A stretch of DNA of 15,976 nucleotides. Origin: a bacterium (GTDB lineage Bacteria > Planctomycetota > UBA11346). Shown here in pieces: positions 6,984-15,906 of this stretch. A program made the translations under genes and the position numbers. Below the pieces are notes generated by a model that made no database searches, was not told where the DNA came from, and saw nothing but the letters and a program-made list of their open reading frames with translations. Position 1 is the first letter of the stretch. Every line of letters begins with the position of its first letter. The stretch spans positions 1 to 15,976 of the forward strand of contig JAIFKN010000198.1 in NCBI GenBank assembly GCA_020049615.1. Reading direction: 5' to 3'.

Positions 6984-8489
6984 ATGGCAACTCCCGCATA
7001 TCTTCTGGGCATCGATGTCGGTCGCACCGGTCTCGGCCTCGTCGTGCTCGATGGCAACGGTGCCGCCGTAGCCACTTCCCGCCGTGCTTTCGGCCAAGCC
7101 GCCGGGGAAGCGATCGATCCGCAGGACTGGTGGCGGGCCGCCCGCACCGGCATCAAGGAACTGCTGCGCAAGGGCGGGCTCGACCCCGACCTGATCCGCG
7201 CGGTCGGCGTCTCCGGCGATAGCCACGCCTTCGCCGCCTGCGACAAGGACGGCAAGTCGCTGTGCGCCACCGTGCTCGGCGCCGATCCGCGGGTCGAGGA
7301 GACGGCCGCCGAGCTCGCCCGGGTGATCGGGCCGCGCAACCTCGCCAACATCAGCGGCGGCATCGCCTCGACCTCGGCCACGGCGGCCAAGCTGATGTGG
7401 CTCAAGGCCAACGAGAAGCGGGTCTGGCATGACCTCGGCTGGGTCCTGCCGGCCAAGGACTTCCTCCGCTTCCGCCTCACCGGCGTGGCCGCCACCGATG
7501 CGTGCGATGCCGCCGCGACCCTGCTGTTCAACCCCAAGGCACGGGCCTGGAGCAAGCAGGTGGCGCAGACCCTGGGCATCGATGTCGCCTGGCTGCCGCC
7601 GGTGGTCGCGGCCACCGCGATGACCGGGCGGATCACCGACGCCGCGGCCAAGGAATGCGGCCTCGCCCCAGGCACGCCGGTCATCGGCGGGGCCGGGCAC
7701 GCCGCCGCCGTCGCGGTGGCGGCTGGCGCCATGGCCGCCGGCACGGCGGTGGTCGAACTCGGAGCAGTCGGCGCGGTGATGATCGCCGCCAATGAGGCCG
7801 CCCGCGATCCCAGTGGCCGACTGCGCGTCTCCTGTCACATCGCCCCCGGCCGCGCGGCCCACGAGGCGGTCGGCATCGCCGGCGCCGAAGGGCTCGACTG
7901 GCTGATGGAGACGGTGCTGGCCAGCGAGGCGGCCCAGGCCCGACGCAACCAGCGCGATCCGCAGGAGATCCTCTCCGAACTCGCCTCCGAGATCGCCCCC
8001 GGCGCCGACGGATGCCTGTACGTGCCGGCCGGGCGCAGCCTCGGCGGCTTCCTCGGCCTGCGCCCGGGCATCGGCCGTGGGCATCTGGTGCGCGCCGCCT
8101 ACGAGGGCGGGGCCCTGGCCGCGCGCGATGTCCTTGATGCCGCCGCCGCCACCGGCACGGCCATCGACCGGGTCATCGCCGCCGGGCCGGGCGCCTCCGG
8201 CAACCTGTGGCCGCAGATCCTCGCCGACGTCCTCGATCGGGCGGTCGATGTCGCGCCGGTGGCCGAGGCCGCCGCCGCCGGCGTCGCCATCCTCGCCGCT
8301 CCGGCGGTCGGGGTGCACAAGTCGCTCGACGCGGCGATCCAGGCGATGGTCCGCCGCCATGGTCCGCTGCAGCCGCGCAAAGCCGCCGCCTCGGGCTACA
8401 CGTCGTTGATCCCGCGCCACCGCCGCATCGTCGGCGGCATCGCCGGCGACGCTCCGCCCGCCGCCGAGGCCAGCGAGGCCGCGCCGTGA
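6984..8489 (+). CDS. FGGY-family carbohydrate kinase homologue lacking the catalytic Asp
   Basis: 501 residues with full-length FGGY (xylulokinase-like) architecture. Asp11 lies in GIDVG of the first ATPase motif. VGVSGDSHAF (74-83) aligns with VGISGQMHG. LPAKDFLRFRLTG...TDACDAAATLLF (155-182) aligns with LPKDYLR.RLTG...SDASGT. The second lobe carries NLWPQILADVL. Key functional residues are changed. The GGGDN catalytic-base motif is GGAGHAAA, with His239 where Asp is required. The GTSG phosphate loop is GAVG (260-263), LSGERTP is absent, and the usual W-N-D-x-R is G-A-D-P-R (99-103). Kinase activity is therefore doubtful; a pseudokinase or sugar-sensing role is an inference. The stop codon overlaps the ftsB start by 4 nt (GTGA), indicating coupled translation. 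The final 20 residues are low-complexity. Confidence 0.88.
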   Translation: MATPAYLLGIDVGRTGLGLVVLDGNGAAVATSRRAFGQAAGEAIDPQDWWRAARTGIKELLRKGGLDPDLIRAVGVSGDSHAFAACDKDGKSLCATVLGADPRVEETAAELARVIGPRNLANISGGIASTSATAAKLMWLKANEKRVWHDLGWVLPAKDFLRFRLTGVAATDACDAAATLLFNPKARAWSKQVAQTLGIDVAWLPPVVAATAMTGRITDAAAKECGLAPGTPVIGGAGHAAAVAVAAGAMAAGTAVVELGAVGAVMIAANEAARDPSGRLRVSCHIAPGRAAHEAVGIAGAEGLDWLMETVLASEAAQARRNQRDPQEILSELASEIAPGADGCLYVPAGRSLGGFLGLRPGIGRGHLVRAAYEGGALAARDVLDAAAATGTAIDRVIAAGPGASGNLWPQILADVLDRAVDVAPVAEAAAAGVAILAAPAVGVHKSLDAAIQAMVRRHGPLQPRKAAASGYTSLIPRHRRIVGGIAGDAPPAAEASEAAP

Positions 8490-8827
8490 GCGTCGCCATC
8501 CGCCTGCTACACGCCGCCTTCGCCGTCGCCCTGCTCGGCTGGCTGATCGCCGCCTACGTCGAGAAGCGCGGCGAACTGGACAAGGTGCGCGAAGCCGCCA
8601 TCAGCGAGCGGCTGGAGACGCTGCGCCTGCAAGGCGAGATCGAACGCGGCAAGGCGCTGCGTGAGGGCCTCAAGCGCGATGATCCGTACGTCGTCGAGTA
8701 CCTCGCGCGCGACCGACTGCAGTACACCGCCCCGGGCGAGATAGCTGTTCCCAATGCATCGAGGGGCCCGGCCCCTCAGGCTCCTGGCCCGGGCCTGGCC
8801 CGGGACCCGCTCGACACGCCGCGCTGA
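8486..8827 (+). CDS. ftsB: FtsB/DivIC-like septum formation initiator
   Basis: A single-pass membrane protein of the divisome, normally bridging FtsL and FtsQ at the septum. The 113-residue product starts at GTG 8486, overlapping the FGGY stop codon. It has a short cytoplasmic N-terminus, a membrane segment at about residues 7-24 (AAFAVALLGWLIAAYV), a charged heptad-type coiled coil (about 25-65), and the diagnostic C-terminal motif DDPYVVEYLARDRLQYTAPGEI. The position after a metabolic-kinase homologue is not the usual setting for ftsB, which is often next to enolase. The last 25 residues are proline-, glycine- and arginine-rich and are encoded by palindromic repeat-like DNA, so the normal stop seems to have been replaced by intruding repeat sequence. 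Confidence 0.85.
   Translation: MSVAIRLLHAAFAVALLGWLIAAYVEKRGELDKVREAAISERLETLRLQGEIERGKALREGLKRDDPYVVEYLARDRLQYTAPGEIAVPNASRGPAPQAPGPGLARDPLDTPR
8761..8777 (+). repeat. Perfect palindrome inside the ftsB 3' end
   Basis: GAGGGGCC-c-GGCCCCTC: eight-base arms around one base, inside the reading frame of the ftsB tail. Further GGCCCGGG units follow to about 8813. It resembles hairpin H1 of the intergenic repeat family in composition and position, but the sequence differs enough that membership is uncertain. Confidence 0.6.
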
Positions 8828-8899
8828 CGCGCGTCGATGCGCCAAGCAGTGTCGCTCGCTCCGGTCTGGTATGTTCGCAATCGTCGCCTCCTGACGGCG

Positions 8900-9021
8900 G
8901 TCCGGCGTAGCCGGACGCGACTCCCCGTTGGGGAGTCGGCGCCGAACGCAGCGAGCGGCTAGGCCGCAAGCCGGGGCGGAAGACCAAGGCCCCCGGTGGT
9001 TACGTAGGGCGGAGCCCTACG
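8900..9021. other. Three tri-loop hairpins between convergent genes
   Basis: In the 203-bp convergent gap between ftsB and the TIGR03546 gene: GTCCGGC-gta-GCCGGAC (8900-8916), CGACTCCCC-gtt-GGGGAGTCG (8918-8938), and CGTAGGGC-gga-GCCCTACG (9003-9021). All have perfect stems of 7-9 bp and three-base loops. They could end transcription from both sides, but no T-run follows any of them. The third has the same form as H1 of the repeat family (loop gga/tcc). Confidence 0.7.
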
Positions 9022-9030
9022 AGCCAAAAG

Positions 9031-9528
9031 CTACAGATCGAAAAACCACAGCGCGCAGCGCACCAGCAGCGGATTCCCGCCCACCTTGCCGGCCAGGGCC
9101 AGGCGCTTGTTCTCCAGCAGGCGGTTCACCCGCGCCATGGCGACGGCGGCCAGCGGCGCTAGGGCCAGGCCGAGCAGGGCCAGGCCGAGCCAGCCGGTGT
9201 GCGACCAGCCGCTGCCGTGCAGCAGGCCGATGCCGGAGGCGGCCTGGGCCACGCCGTCGAGGGCGTTGCCCAGCGCCAGCGCCAGCGGTCCGACCGCCAG
9301 CGCCAGCAGCTTCATCACGCCCCAGAACACGAACACCGTGCCGAGGTGGCAGTTGAGCACGATCGCCAGCAGCAGCACGGTCAGCGCCAGCGGGTTGGGT
9401 CCGCCCAGCCAGATCGGCATGAAGCCGAGCAGGGTGCCGAGGGCGGCGGCGAGCGCGATCTGCCACGGCTCGGCGGCGGAGATCAGGGCGCGGATGAAGC
9501 CGCGGAGGAGCTTGAACACGATGTACAT
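9031..9528 (-). CDS. TIGR03546-family membrane protein
   Basis: 165 residues, with about four hydrophobic segments. The N-terminus MYIVFKLLRGFIRALISAAEPWQIALAAALGTLLGFMP follows the family pattern: an amphipathic start, then a PWQ[IL]AL...G...G..P motif. Then comes a conserved-looking LNCHLGTVFVFWGVMKLLALAVGPLA segment. The family is small, uncharacterised and usually encoded beside TIGR03545, as it is here: the upstream gene stops 2 nt before this start, so the two are almost certainly cotranscribed and may form one envelope complex. Its molecular role is not known. The family assignment is from recalled sequence pattern and gene pairing. Confidence 0.8.
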   Translation of the reverse strand: MYIVFKLLRGFIRALISAAEPWQIALAAALGTLLGFMPIWLGGPNPLALTVLLLAIVLNCHLGTVFVFWGVMKLLALAVGPLALALGNALDGVAQAASGIGLLHGSGWSHTGWLGLALLGLALAPLAAVAMARVNRLLENKRLALAGKVGGNPLLVRCALWFFDL

Positions 9529-9530
9529 GG

Positions 9531-10850
9531 CTACTTCCCCAGTCCCTTGAACAGGTCCTTGGCCTTGTCGGTCGCCTTCTTCACATCCTCGTTCTTCTGC
9601 AGCTCCTGCAGCTTCTCGTTCTTCTGCAGCTGCTCCTCCAGCTTCTTCGTCCCTTCCTCCATGGCGGCCTGCTTGGCGGCGTCGGCAAGCGAGCCCTTGG
9701 CCAGCGCGGTCAGGCCATCGTCGGCGATCTCGGGCTGCTCCGGCGTGCCGCCGAGCGTCATCGTCCAGTCGAGTGGCCTGCCGCCGAGCCGGTTGATGAG
9801 CTGCGCGGTCTGGGTCGGCTGCTGCGGCTCCAGCTTCAGGCCGGTGACCTTCGCCTGGATGGTGCCCTCCAGTCTGGCCGTCCAGCGCGCATCCAGGGTC
9901 AGGTCGGCAGTGCCGCTGGCGCCGTGCCGGGCGATCGCATCGCCGGCCAGGGCCGGGTGGGCGAGGGCCTGCAGCGGCAGCTGCCTGGCGATGGTCCTGA
10001 CCCGGCCGCGGCCAAAGCCGAGGTCGAGGCTGCCGGCGCCGCGCGTCTGCGTCTGCACATCCAGGCCCCAGTCGACGCCGCGCTCGCGCCGGCCCCAGCC
10101 GAGGTTCAGACCCGTGGCGGTGAAGGCGGTGACGGCGAACGGCGTGTCGTCGGGCAGCAGCAGCTCGCGGCCGCTGACGCGCAGGTCCCGGATCAGCACG
10201 CGCATCGCCGGACCGCGCGGGCCGGGCGCCGGCTCGTAGGTCTGGGCCCCGGTCCAGTCGTGGGCCGGCTTCTTGCGCGGCGGCTTCTTCTCGGCCGGGG
10301 CGGACGGCTGTCCGGCCTGCTCGGCCTGCTCGGCCTGCTCGTCCTCGCCCTTCTGCCACTCGTAGGCCTTCCTGGCGTAGCTCCACCAGTCGAGCTTGCC
10401 CCAGTCGGTGCCCCTGCGCTCCTCGGGCGGCGGGGTGGCGAGCGGGATGGTGCCGTCGCCGCGCCGCCGCAGGTCGCCGGTCGCGCCCTCCAGCACCAGC
10501 GTGTCGAGCACGATGTCCCCGCCCAGGCAGGCGAGCAGGTCGGCGTCGAGCTCGGCGCGATCAGCCTTGAGCAGCGAGCGCGGCTTGCCATCGATGACCT
10601 CGCGCAGGTCGAGCCGGTCGATGGTGATGCGGCCGCCGAGCACCGAGACCGCGATCTGCGACTCGGGCGCCAGCTCCAGCCCGGCGAGCCCGACTGCGCT
10701 GCGCACCTTGCCCGCCAGCCACGGCTCGACCGCCAACGGCACCAGGGCGAGCAGGACCAGCACGGTCAACGGCAGCAGCCACAGCGCGGCAGGGCGGAGC
10801 AGGCCGGGCCTCTTCGGGGGCGCGGCAGAGGATGGGTCGGGGTCGGTCAC
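9531..10850 (-). CDS. TIGR03545-family membrane-anchored envelope protein
   Basis: 439 residues in the GTG-start form. A proline-rich N-terminus precedes one membrane segment (LWLLPLTVLVLLALVPLAV, about residues 23-41). The rest is a long extracytoplasmic region with AsmA-like beta-rich character (GRITIDRLDLREV, LLKADRAELDADLLACLGG, DIVLDTLVLEGATGDL). A charged linker (EQAEQAEQAGQPSAPAEKKP) is encoded by three 9-bp repeats (about 10314-10342). The C-terminus is a lysine/glutamate coiled coil (QKNEKLQELQKNEDVKKATD). GTG 10850 is favoured over ATG 10901 because the extra 17 codons include an ATA and other codons unlike the rest of the gene, and the shorter form leaves room for promoters facing arfB. 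Partner of the TIGR03546 gene 2 nt downstream. Function unknown. Confidence 0.8.
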   Translation of the reverse strand: MTDPDPSSAAPPKRPGLLRPAALWLLPLTVLVLLALVPLAVEPWLAGKVRSAVGLAGLELAPESQIAVSVLGGRITIDRLDLREVIDGKPRSLLKADRAELDADLLACLGGDIVLDTLVLEGATGDLRRRGDGTIPLATPPPEERRGTDWGKLDWWSYARKAYEWQKGEDEQAEQAEQAGQPSAPAEKKPPRKKPAHDWTGAQTYEPAPGPRGPAMRVLIRDLRVSGRELLLPDDTPFAVTAFTATGLNLGWGRRERGVDWGLDVQTQTRGAGSLDLGFGRGRVRTIARQLPLQALAHPALAGDAIARHGASGTADLTLDARWTARLEGTIQAKVTGLKLEPQQPTQTAQLINRLGGRPLDWTMTLGGTPEQPEIADDGLTALAKGSLADAAKQAAMEEGTKKLEEQLQKNEKLQELQKNEDVKKATDKAKDLFKGLGK

Positions 10851-10892
10851 GGGGCTGACTATCCGGCAGAGCCGCGGGGGTCCAGTCCGGCC

Positions 10893-10923
10893 TTGCTGCA
10901 TTGCGGGGATCGGACCGTAGGCT
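10893..10923 (+). promoter_or_regulatory. Weak candidate promoter for arfB
   Basis: TTGCTG (10893-10898) and TAGGCT (10918-10923), with a 19-nt spacer that is longer than ideal. The -10-like element ends 10 nt before the arfB ATG, almost the same geometry as TAGTCT before the FGGY gene, and again no Shine-Dalgarno is visible. Confidence 0.25.
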
Positions 10924-10933
10924 GCCGCCGGCC

Positions 10934-11344
10934 ATGCTCCGTCTCGCCCCCAACGTCGAGGTCCCCGAATCCGCGGTGACCTTCACCCAGATCGCCGGCG
11001 GCGGTCCGGGCGGCCAGCACGCCAACAAGACCGCCAGCCGGGTCGACCTGCGCGTCGCCATCGCCGCCATCCCGCTGCCTCCCGAGGCGCAGGCGCGATT
11101 GGCCGCCCTGGCCGGCGAGCGCCTGAGCGGCGAGGGAGACCTGCTGCTGAGCTGCGATGAAACGCGCAGCGCCCGGCAGAACCGGGCGCTGGTGGTCGAG
11201 CGGCTGTGCGAGCTGGTGCTGGCGGCGCTGGTGCGGCCGAAGGCGCGCAGGCGCACGAAGCGCTCGCGCGGCTCGATCGAACGGCGGCTCGAGGCGAAGC
11301 GGTCGCGCAGCGAGGCGCTGCGCGACCGGCAGCCCGGCGACTGA
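10934..11344 (+). CDS. arfB: ArfB/YaeJ-type ribosome rescue peptidyl-tRNA hydrolase
   Basis: A codon-independent release factor that frees nascent peptides from ribosomes stalled on broken mRNAs. The 136 residues match the usual length of about 140. The catalytic GGQ (26-28) lies in the canonical context GGGPGGQHANKTAS, followed by VDLRV and the SCDETRSARQNRALVVERL stretch. The C-terminal tail (PKARRRTKRSRGSIERRLEAKRSRS) is strongly basic; in ArfB this tail enters the empty mRNA channel. There is no codon-recognition domain, which separates it from RF1/RF2. ATG 10934 is chosen over 10901 because it places the conserved N-terminus correctly. It is convergent with the small basic protein gene, only 3 nt between stop codons. 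Other short GGQ proteins (RF-H-like) are less likely given the tail. Confidence 0.93.
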   Translation: MLRLAPNVEVPESAVTFTQIAGGGPGGQHANKTASRVDLRVAIAAIPLPPEAQARLAALAGERLSGEGDLLLSCDETRSARQNRALVVERLCELVLAALVRPKARRRTKRSRGSIERRLEAKRSRSEALRDRQPGD

Positions 11345-11347
11345 CTC

Positions 11348-11455
11348 CTACTTCTTCTTGGAAGCGGCGATCTTCTCGTTGGTCGCGGCGCGTTCGCGCT
11401 TGATGCGGCCCAGGCGGCGGCGCTTCTTCTCGGTCTTGTTGTACTGACGGCTCAT
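11348..11455 (-). CDS. Small basic protein (35 aa)
   Basis: The protein starts MSRQYNKTEKKRRRLGRIKR and ends AASKKK: 35 residues, almost half of them Lys or Arg. Its ATG overlaps the TGA of the upstream hydrolase gene (ATGA at 11452-11455), and AGGAG (11463-11467 on the gene strand) sits 7 nt before it, so it has both translational coupling and its own ribosome-binding site. The MSRQY-N/T-K-x-x-K-x-x-R-R opening resembles the very short 'small basic protein' genes annotated in PVC bacteria, which may be ribosome- or RNA-associated. That resemblance is recalled, not searched. Nucleic-acid binding is inferred from charge. Its stop lies 3 nt from the arfB stop on the opposite strand. Confidence 0.78.
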   Translation of the reverse strand: MSRQYNKTEKKRRRLGRIKRERAATNEKIAASKKK

Positions 11456-12120
11456 GCGGTTGCTCCTGGGGCGGAAGGTTGCGGGGGATGTGCCGCCGCG
11501 TCAAGCAGATGCCGCCGGATGTCGCTCAACTCCTCGGCCGGATCGAGGCCGTGCGGCTTGGCGTATTCCGCCCACCGCACATCGATGCCCAGGCGCTTGA
11601 GCAGGGCGATGCGCGGCCGGGCGAGGTCGATGCGCACCACCGTGTCATCGAGGCCGTGGGTGCAGAGGATGCGCTGGCTGCGCGCCGCGGCGCCGAATTG
11701 CGCGGGCCAGTCGGCTTCACGGTAGAGCCAGCCGCTGATCGCCACCACGGCCAGGAACGGCCGCGGATGGCGCAGGGCGATCTCCAGCGTCATCATGCAG
11801 CCCTGGCTGAAGCCGATCAGGGCGAGGCGTTCGCAGGGCAGGGCGTGGGTGGACTCGAGGTGCGCCAGCAGGGCGTGCAGCTCGCGCCGGCTGCGCTCGA
11901 CCCCGGCGGCGTCGACGGTGATGCGCTCGCCCAGGGCGATGTCGAACCAGGAGAAGCCGCCGTAGTACTCATCCGGCGCCTGGACGAAGCAGAAGCCCCA
12001 GCCGGCGAGGTCGAGCATCGGCGCGACCGGTTTCCAGCCCTCCTTGCTGTCGCCCAGGCCATGCAGAACCAGGGCGGTGGGCTGGCCGGGCCGGGCGGGC
12101 GTGAGGTCGTAGATCAGCAT
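11452..12120 (-). CDS. Phospholipase/carboxylesterase-type alpha/beta hydrolase
   Basis: 222-residue cytoplasmic hydrolase of the Abhydrolase_2 (YpfH/carboxylesterase) type. The oxyanion region LVLHGLGD lies at 17-24, the nucleophile Ser106 in GFSQG, the acid Asp159 in HGLDD, and His190 in KPHGLD, in the right order and spacing. No signal peptide. WFDI (58-61) and the 50-70 region match the cap segment of this family. The actual ester substrate cannot be told from sequence. It is separated from sufE upstream by an array of 7-bp repeats and overlaps the small basic protein gene downstream. No Shine-Dalgarno precedes the ATG; the upstream bases are CTGTCCACCCC. Confidence 0.87.
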   Translation of the reverse strand: MLIYDLTPARPGQPTALVLHGLGDSKEGWKPVAPMLDLAGWGFCFVQAPDEYYGGFSWFDIALGERITVDAAGVERSRRELHALLAHLESTHALPCERLALIGFSQGCMMTLEIALRHPRPFLAVVAISGWLYREADWPAQFGAAARSQRILCTHGLDDTVVRIDLARPRIALLKRLGIDVRWAEYAKPHGLDPAEELSDIRRHLLDAAAHPPQPSAPGATA

Positions 12121-12133
12121 GGGGTGGACAGTC

Positions 12134-12189
12134 TCGCTGGTCGCTGGTCGCTGGTCGCTGGTCGCTGGTCGCCGGTCGCTGGTCGCTGG
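12134..12189 (+). repeat. Heptanucleotide tandem array, unit TCGCTGG, eight copies
   Basis: Eight contiguous 7-bp units over 56 bp. Only the sixth (TCGCCGG) deviates, by one transition. The array abuts the sufE stop codon (12190-12192) and ends 14 bp before the hydrolase start, so it makes up most of the sufE-hydrolase spacer. Confidence 0.95.
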
Positions 12190-14653
<2,464 letters not shown>

Positions 14654-14698
14654 CCGAAAACCGCTCGCCTGTCGCGCGCCATCTCCTGGAATAACCCG

Positions 14699-14841
14699 GC
14701 CGCCGAGCGGCGCTGGGCGGAGACAATGGGCGAAGCCCATCCGCCCACGATGTCCGAGCTTTGCGAGGACATCGAGCCGCGACAAAGGCCGCGGGGGCAG
14801 GCCCGTCAGGGCCGTGGGGGCGGAGCCCGGGCGGAGCCCCC
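14699..14841 (-). repeat. Multi-hairpin intergenic repeat, full-length copy B (inverted)
   Basis: Reverse-complement relative of the element at 72-204, filling most of the 193-bp gap between the convergent ligA and 142-aa protein genes. In plus-strand order: CGCCG-ag-CGGCG (14701-14712); ATGGGC-gaa-GCCCAT (14726-14740) with outer GGGCGGA/TCCGCCC; CGATGTCC...GGACATCG (14748-14774); GGCCC-gtca-GGGCC (14800-14813); and a doubled GGGC-gga-GCCC block (about 14818-14840). The modules correspond one to one with copy A. The third stem is longer and differs in sequence, yet sits in the same place. Confidence 0.8.
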
Positions 14842-14846
14842 AAGCT

Positions 14847-15275
14847 TCAGCGCACGCGGACGTGCGCGAGCTGCCCTTTGAACAGGGTCAGCTCGACCTG
14901 GATCGTCGCCGACGTGCCGATTTTGTGCAGGATGAAGGCGACCGTGTGGCCGGATTCCGAAACGCCCAGGTCGCGGCCGTCACGGACCTCCCAGTTGGCG
15001 ATGTTCTCGCCGCGCTTGGCCAGGTCGCTCACCAGCGCCTTGTGGTGGCCAGGATAGACCAGGTCCCAAGGCGGCGGGGGAATCGACTCGCCGGGCGCCT
15101 CCTGGACCTCGTTGGCGAACGGCGTGACTTCCCCGAGCGAGGACGTCCCGGGCTGGCTGCCCAGGGCGCGCAGCTGGGCCGAGTCGCGCATGCGCGGCAG
15201 GACTTCCTCAGCCGGTGCGGACTTCGTCGTGGTCATCTTCTCGCGCATGGCGCGCAACAGGTCGGTCAACGACAT
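14847..15275 (-). CDS. Conserved-looking protein of unknown function (142 aa)
   Basis: Not recognised. The start is well supported: GGAGG (15280-15284 on the gene strand) lies 4 nt before ATG 15275. The first 70 residues are charged and probably helical or disordered (MSLTDLLRAMREKMTTTKSA, then EVLPRMRDSAQLRALG). The second half looks like a compact alpha/beta domain (PPWDLVYPGHHKALVSDLAKR, then NWEVRDGRDL, then TVAFILHKIGTSATIQVELTLFKGQLAHVRVR). No signal peptide, membrane segment or cysteine is present, so it is likely cytoplasmic. It is divergent from the bacteriohemerythrin gene across a 176-bp gap. The codon use and ribosome-binding site argue that it is a real gene. Confidence 0.7.
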   Translation of the reverse strand: MSLTDLLRAMREKMTTTKSAPAEEVLPRMRDSAQLRALGSQPGTSSLGEVTPFANEVQEAPGESIPPPPWDLVYPGHHKALVSDLAKRGENIANWEVRDGRDLGVSESGHTVAFILHKIGTSATIQVELTLFKGQLAHVRVR

Positions 15276-15440
15276 CGCACCTCCGCTAGGACGGGTATGC
15301 CCGCCCGGGGGCGCATGCAAGTACCCACCAGTACCAGATAATCCGCGCATGCCATCCACAAGCAAATGCGCATCATTCAACACGAAATCCCACAGCAGCT
15401 TGCATATCGCCGGCCAGCCGGTGGGATGGTCGCAGACCGC

Positions 15441-15446
15441 AAGGAG
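15441..15446 (+). promoter_or_regulatory. Strong Shine-Dalgarno for the bacteriohemerythrin gene
   Basis: AAGGAG with a 5-nt spacer to ATG 15452. It fixes the start and contrasts with several window genes that lack any ribosome-binding site. Confidence 0.8.
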
Positions 15447-15451
15447 ATCCC

Positions 15452-15844
15452 ATGGCCGTCCAGCACTGGCTGACCCGTTACCACACCGGCGTCGCCGCCA
15501 TCGACACGCTCCACGACGACTTGTTCGACCGCATGGACAAGGTCTACTCCGACATCATCAGCAAGGCCGGCCCGGTGGTGGTGGCCAAGCAGGTCGCCCA
15601 GTTGACCGACAAGGTCATCGCCCACCTCGACGAGGAGGAGGAGGAGATGCGCACGGCGAAGTACGACGGCCTGGAGGCGCATGCCGCCAACCACCGCGCC
15701 CTGCGCTCCCAACTGCAGGCCCTGCGCAAGCGCGCCGACGCTGGTGGCAACATCGGCACCGACGCCCTCGACGCGCTGAACCAGTACTTCACCACCCACA
15801 TCAAGCAGTTCGACCTGCCCTGGGCCAAGGCCTGCAAGCCGTAA
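15452..15844 (+). CDS. Bacteriohemerythrin, single-domain
   Basis: Non-heme diiron O2-binding four-helix-bundle protein of 130 residues, the usual size. All expected ligands can be placed: His21 in AIDTLH, His58 and Glu62 in HLDEEEEEM, His77 and His81 in HAANH, His116 and Asp121 in HIKQFD. The early Trp6 and the C-terminal WAKAC also fit the family. No fused chemotaxis or cyclase domain is present, so it probably acts as a soluble oxygen carrier, sensor or store. The family can also bind NO. The gene stands alone on the plus strand, with a strong ribosome-binding site and a truncated hairpin repeat just after its stop codon. Confidence 0.93.
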   Translation: MAVQHWLTRYHTGVAAIDTLHDDLFDRMDKVYSDIISKAGPVVVAKQVAQLTDKVIAHLDEEEEEMRTAKYDGLEAHAANHRALRSQLQALRKRADAGGNIGTDALDALNQYFTTHIKQFDLPWAKACKP

Positions 15845-15851
15845 CGGAGCG

Positions 15852-15906
15852 GCAACTGCTCAGGGGCTCCGCCCCTGCGGCCCTTCGGGCCTGTCCCCGC
15901 TGCCTG
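15852..15906 (+). repeat. Multi-hairpin intergenic repeat, truncated copy C
   Basis: 55 bp matching 72-126 at all but one position (G105 versus T15885). It contains only H1 (CAGGGGC-tcc-GCCCCTG) and H2 (GGCCC-ttc-GGGCC); the single difference lies in the H2 loop. Similarity stops after TGCCTG, so H3-H5 are missing. It begins 7 bp after the hemerythrin stop codon. Confidence 0.9.

Noticed and set aside
6887..7792. N-terminal extension of the secreted protein gene up to 7792
   Set aside because: The extension is antisense to the FGGY gene, and the signal peptide begins exactly at ATG 6886.
12134..12189. CRISPR-like array
   Set aside because: The units are 7 bp and contiguous with no spacers; it is a simple tandem repeat.
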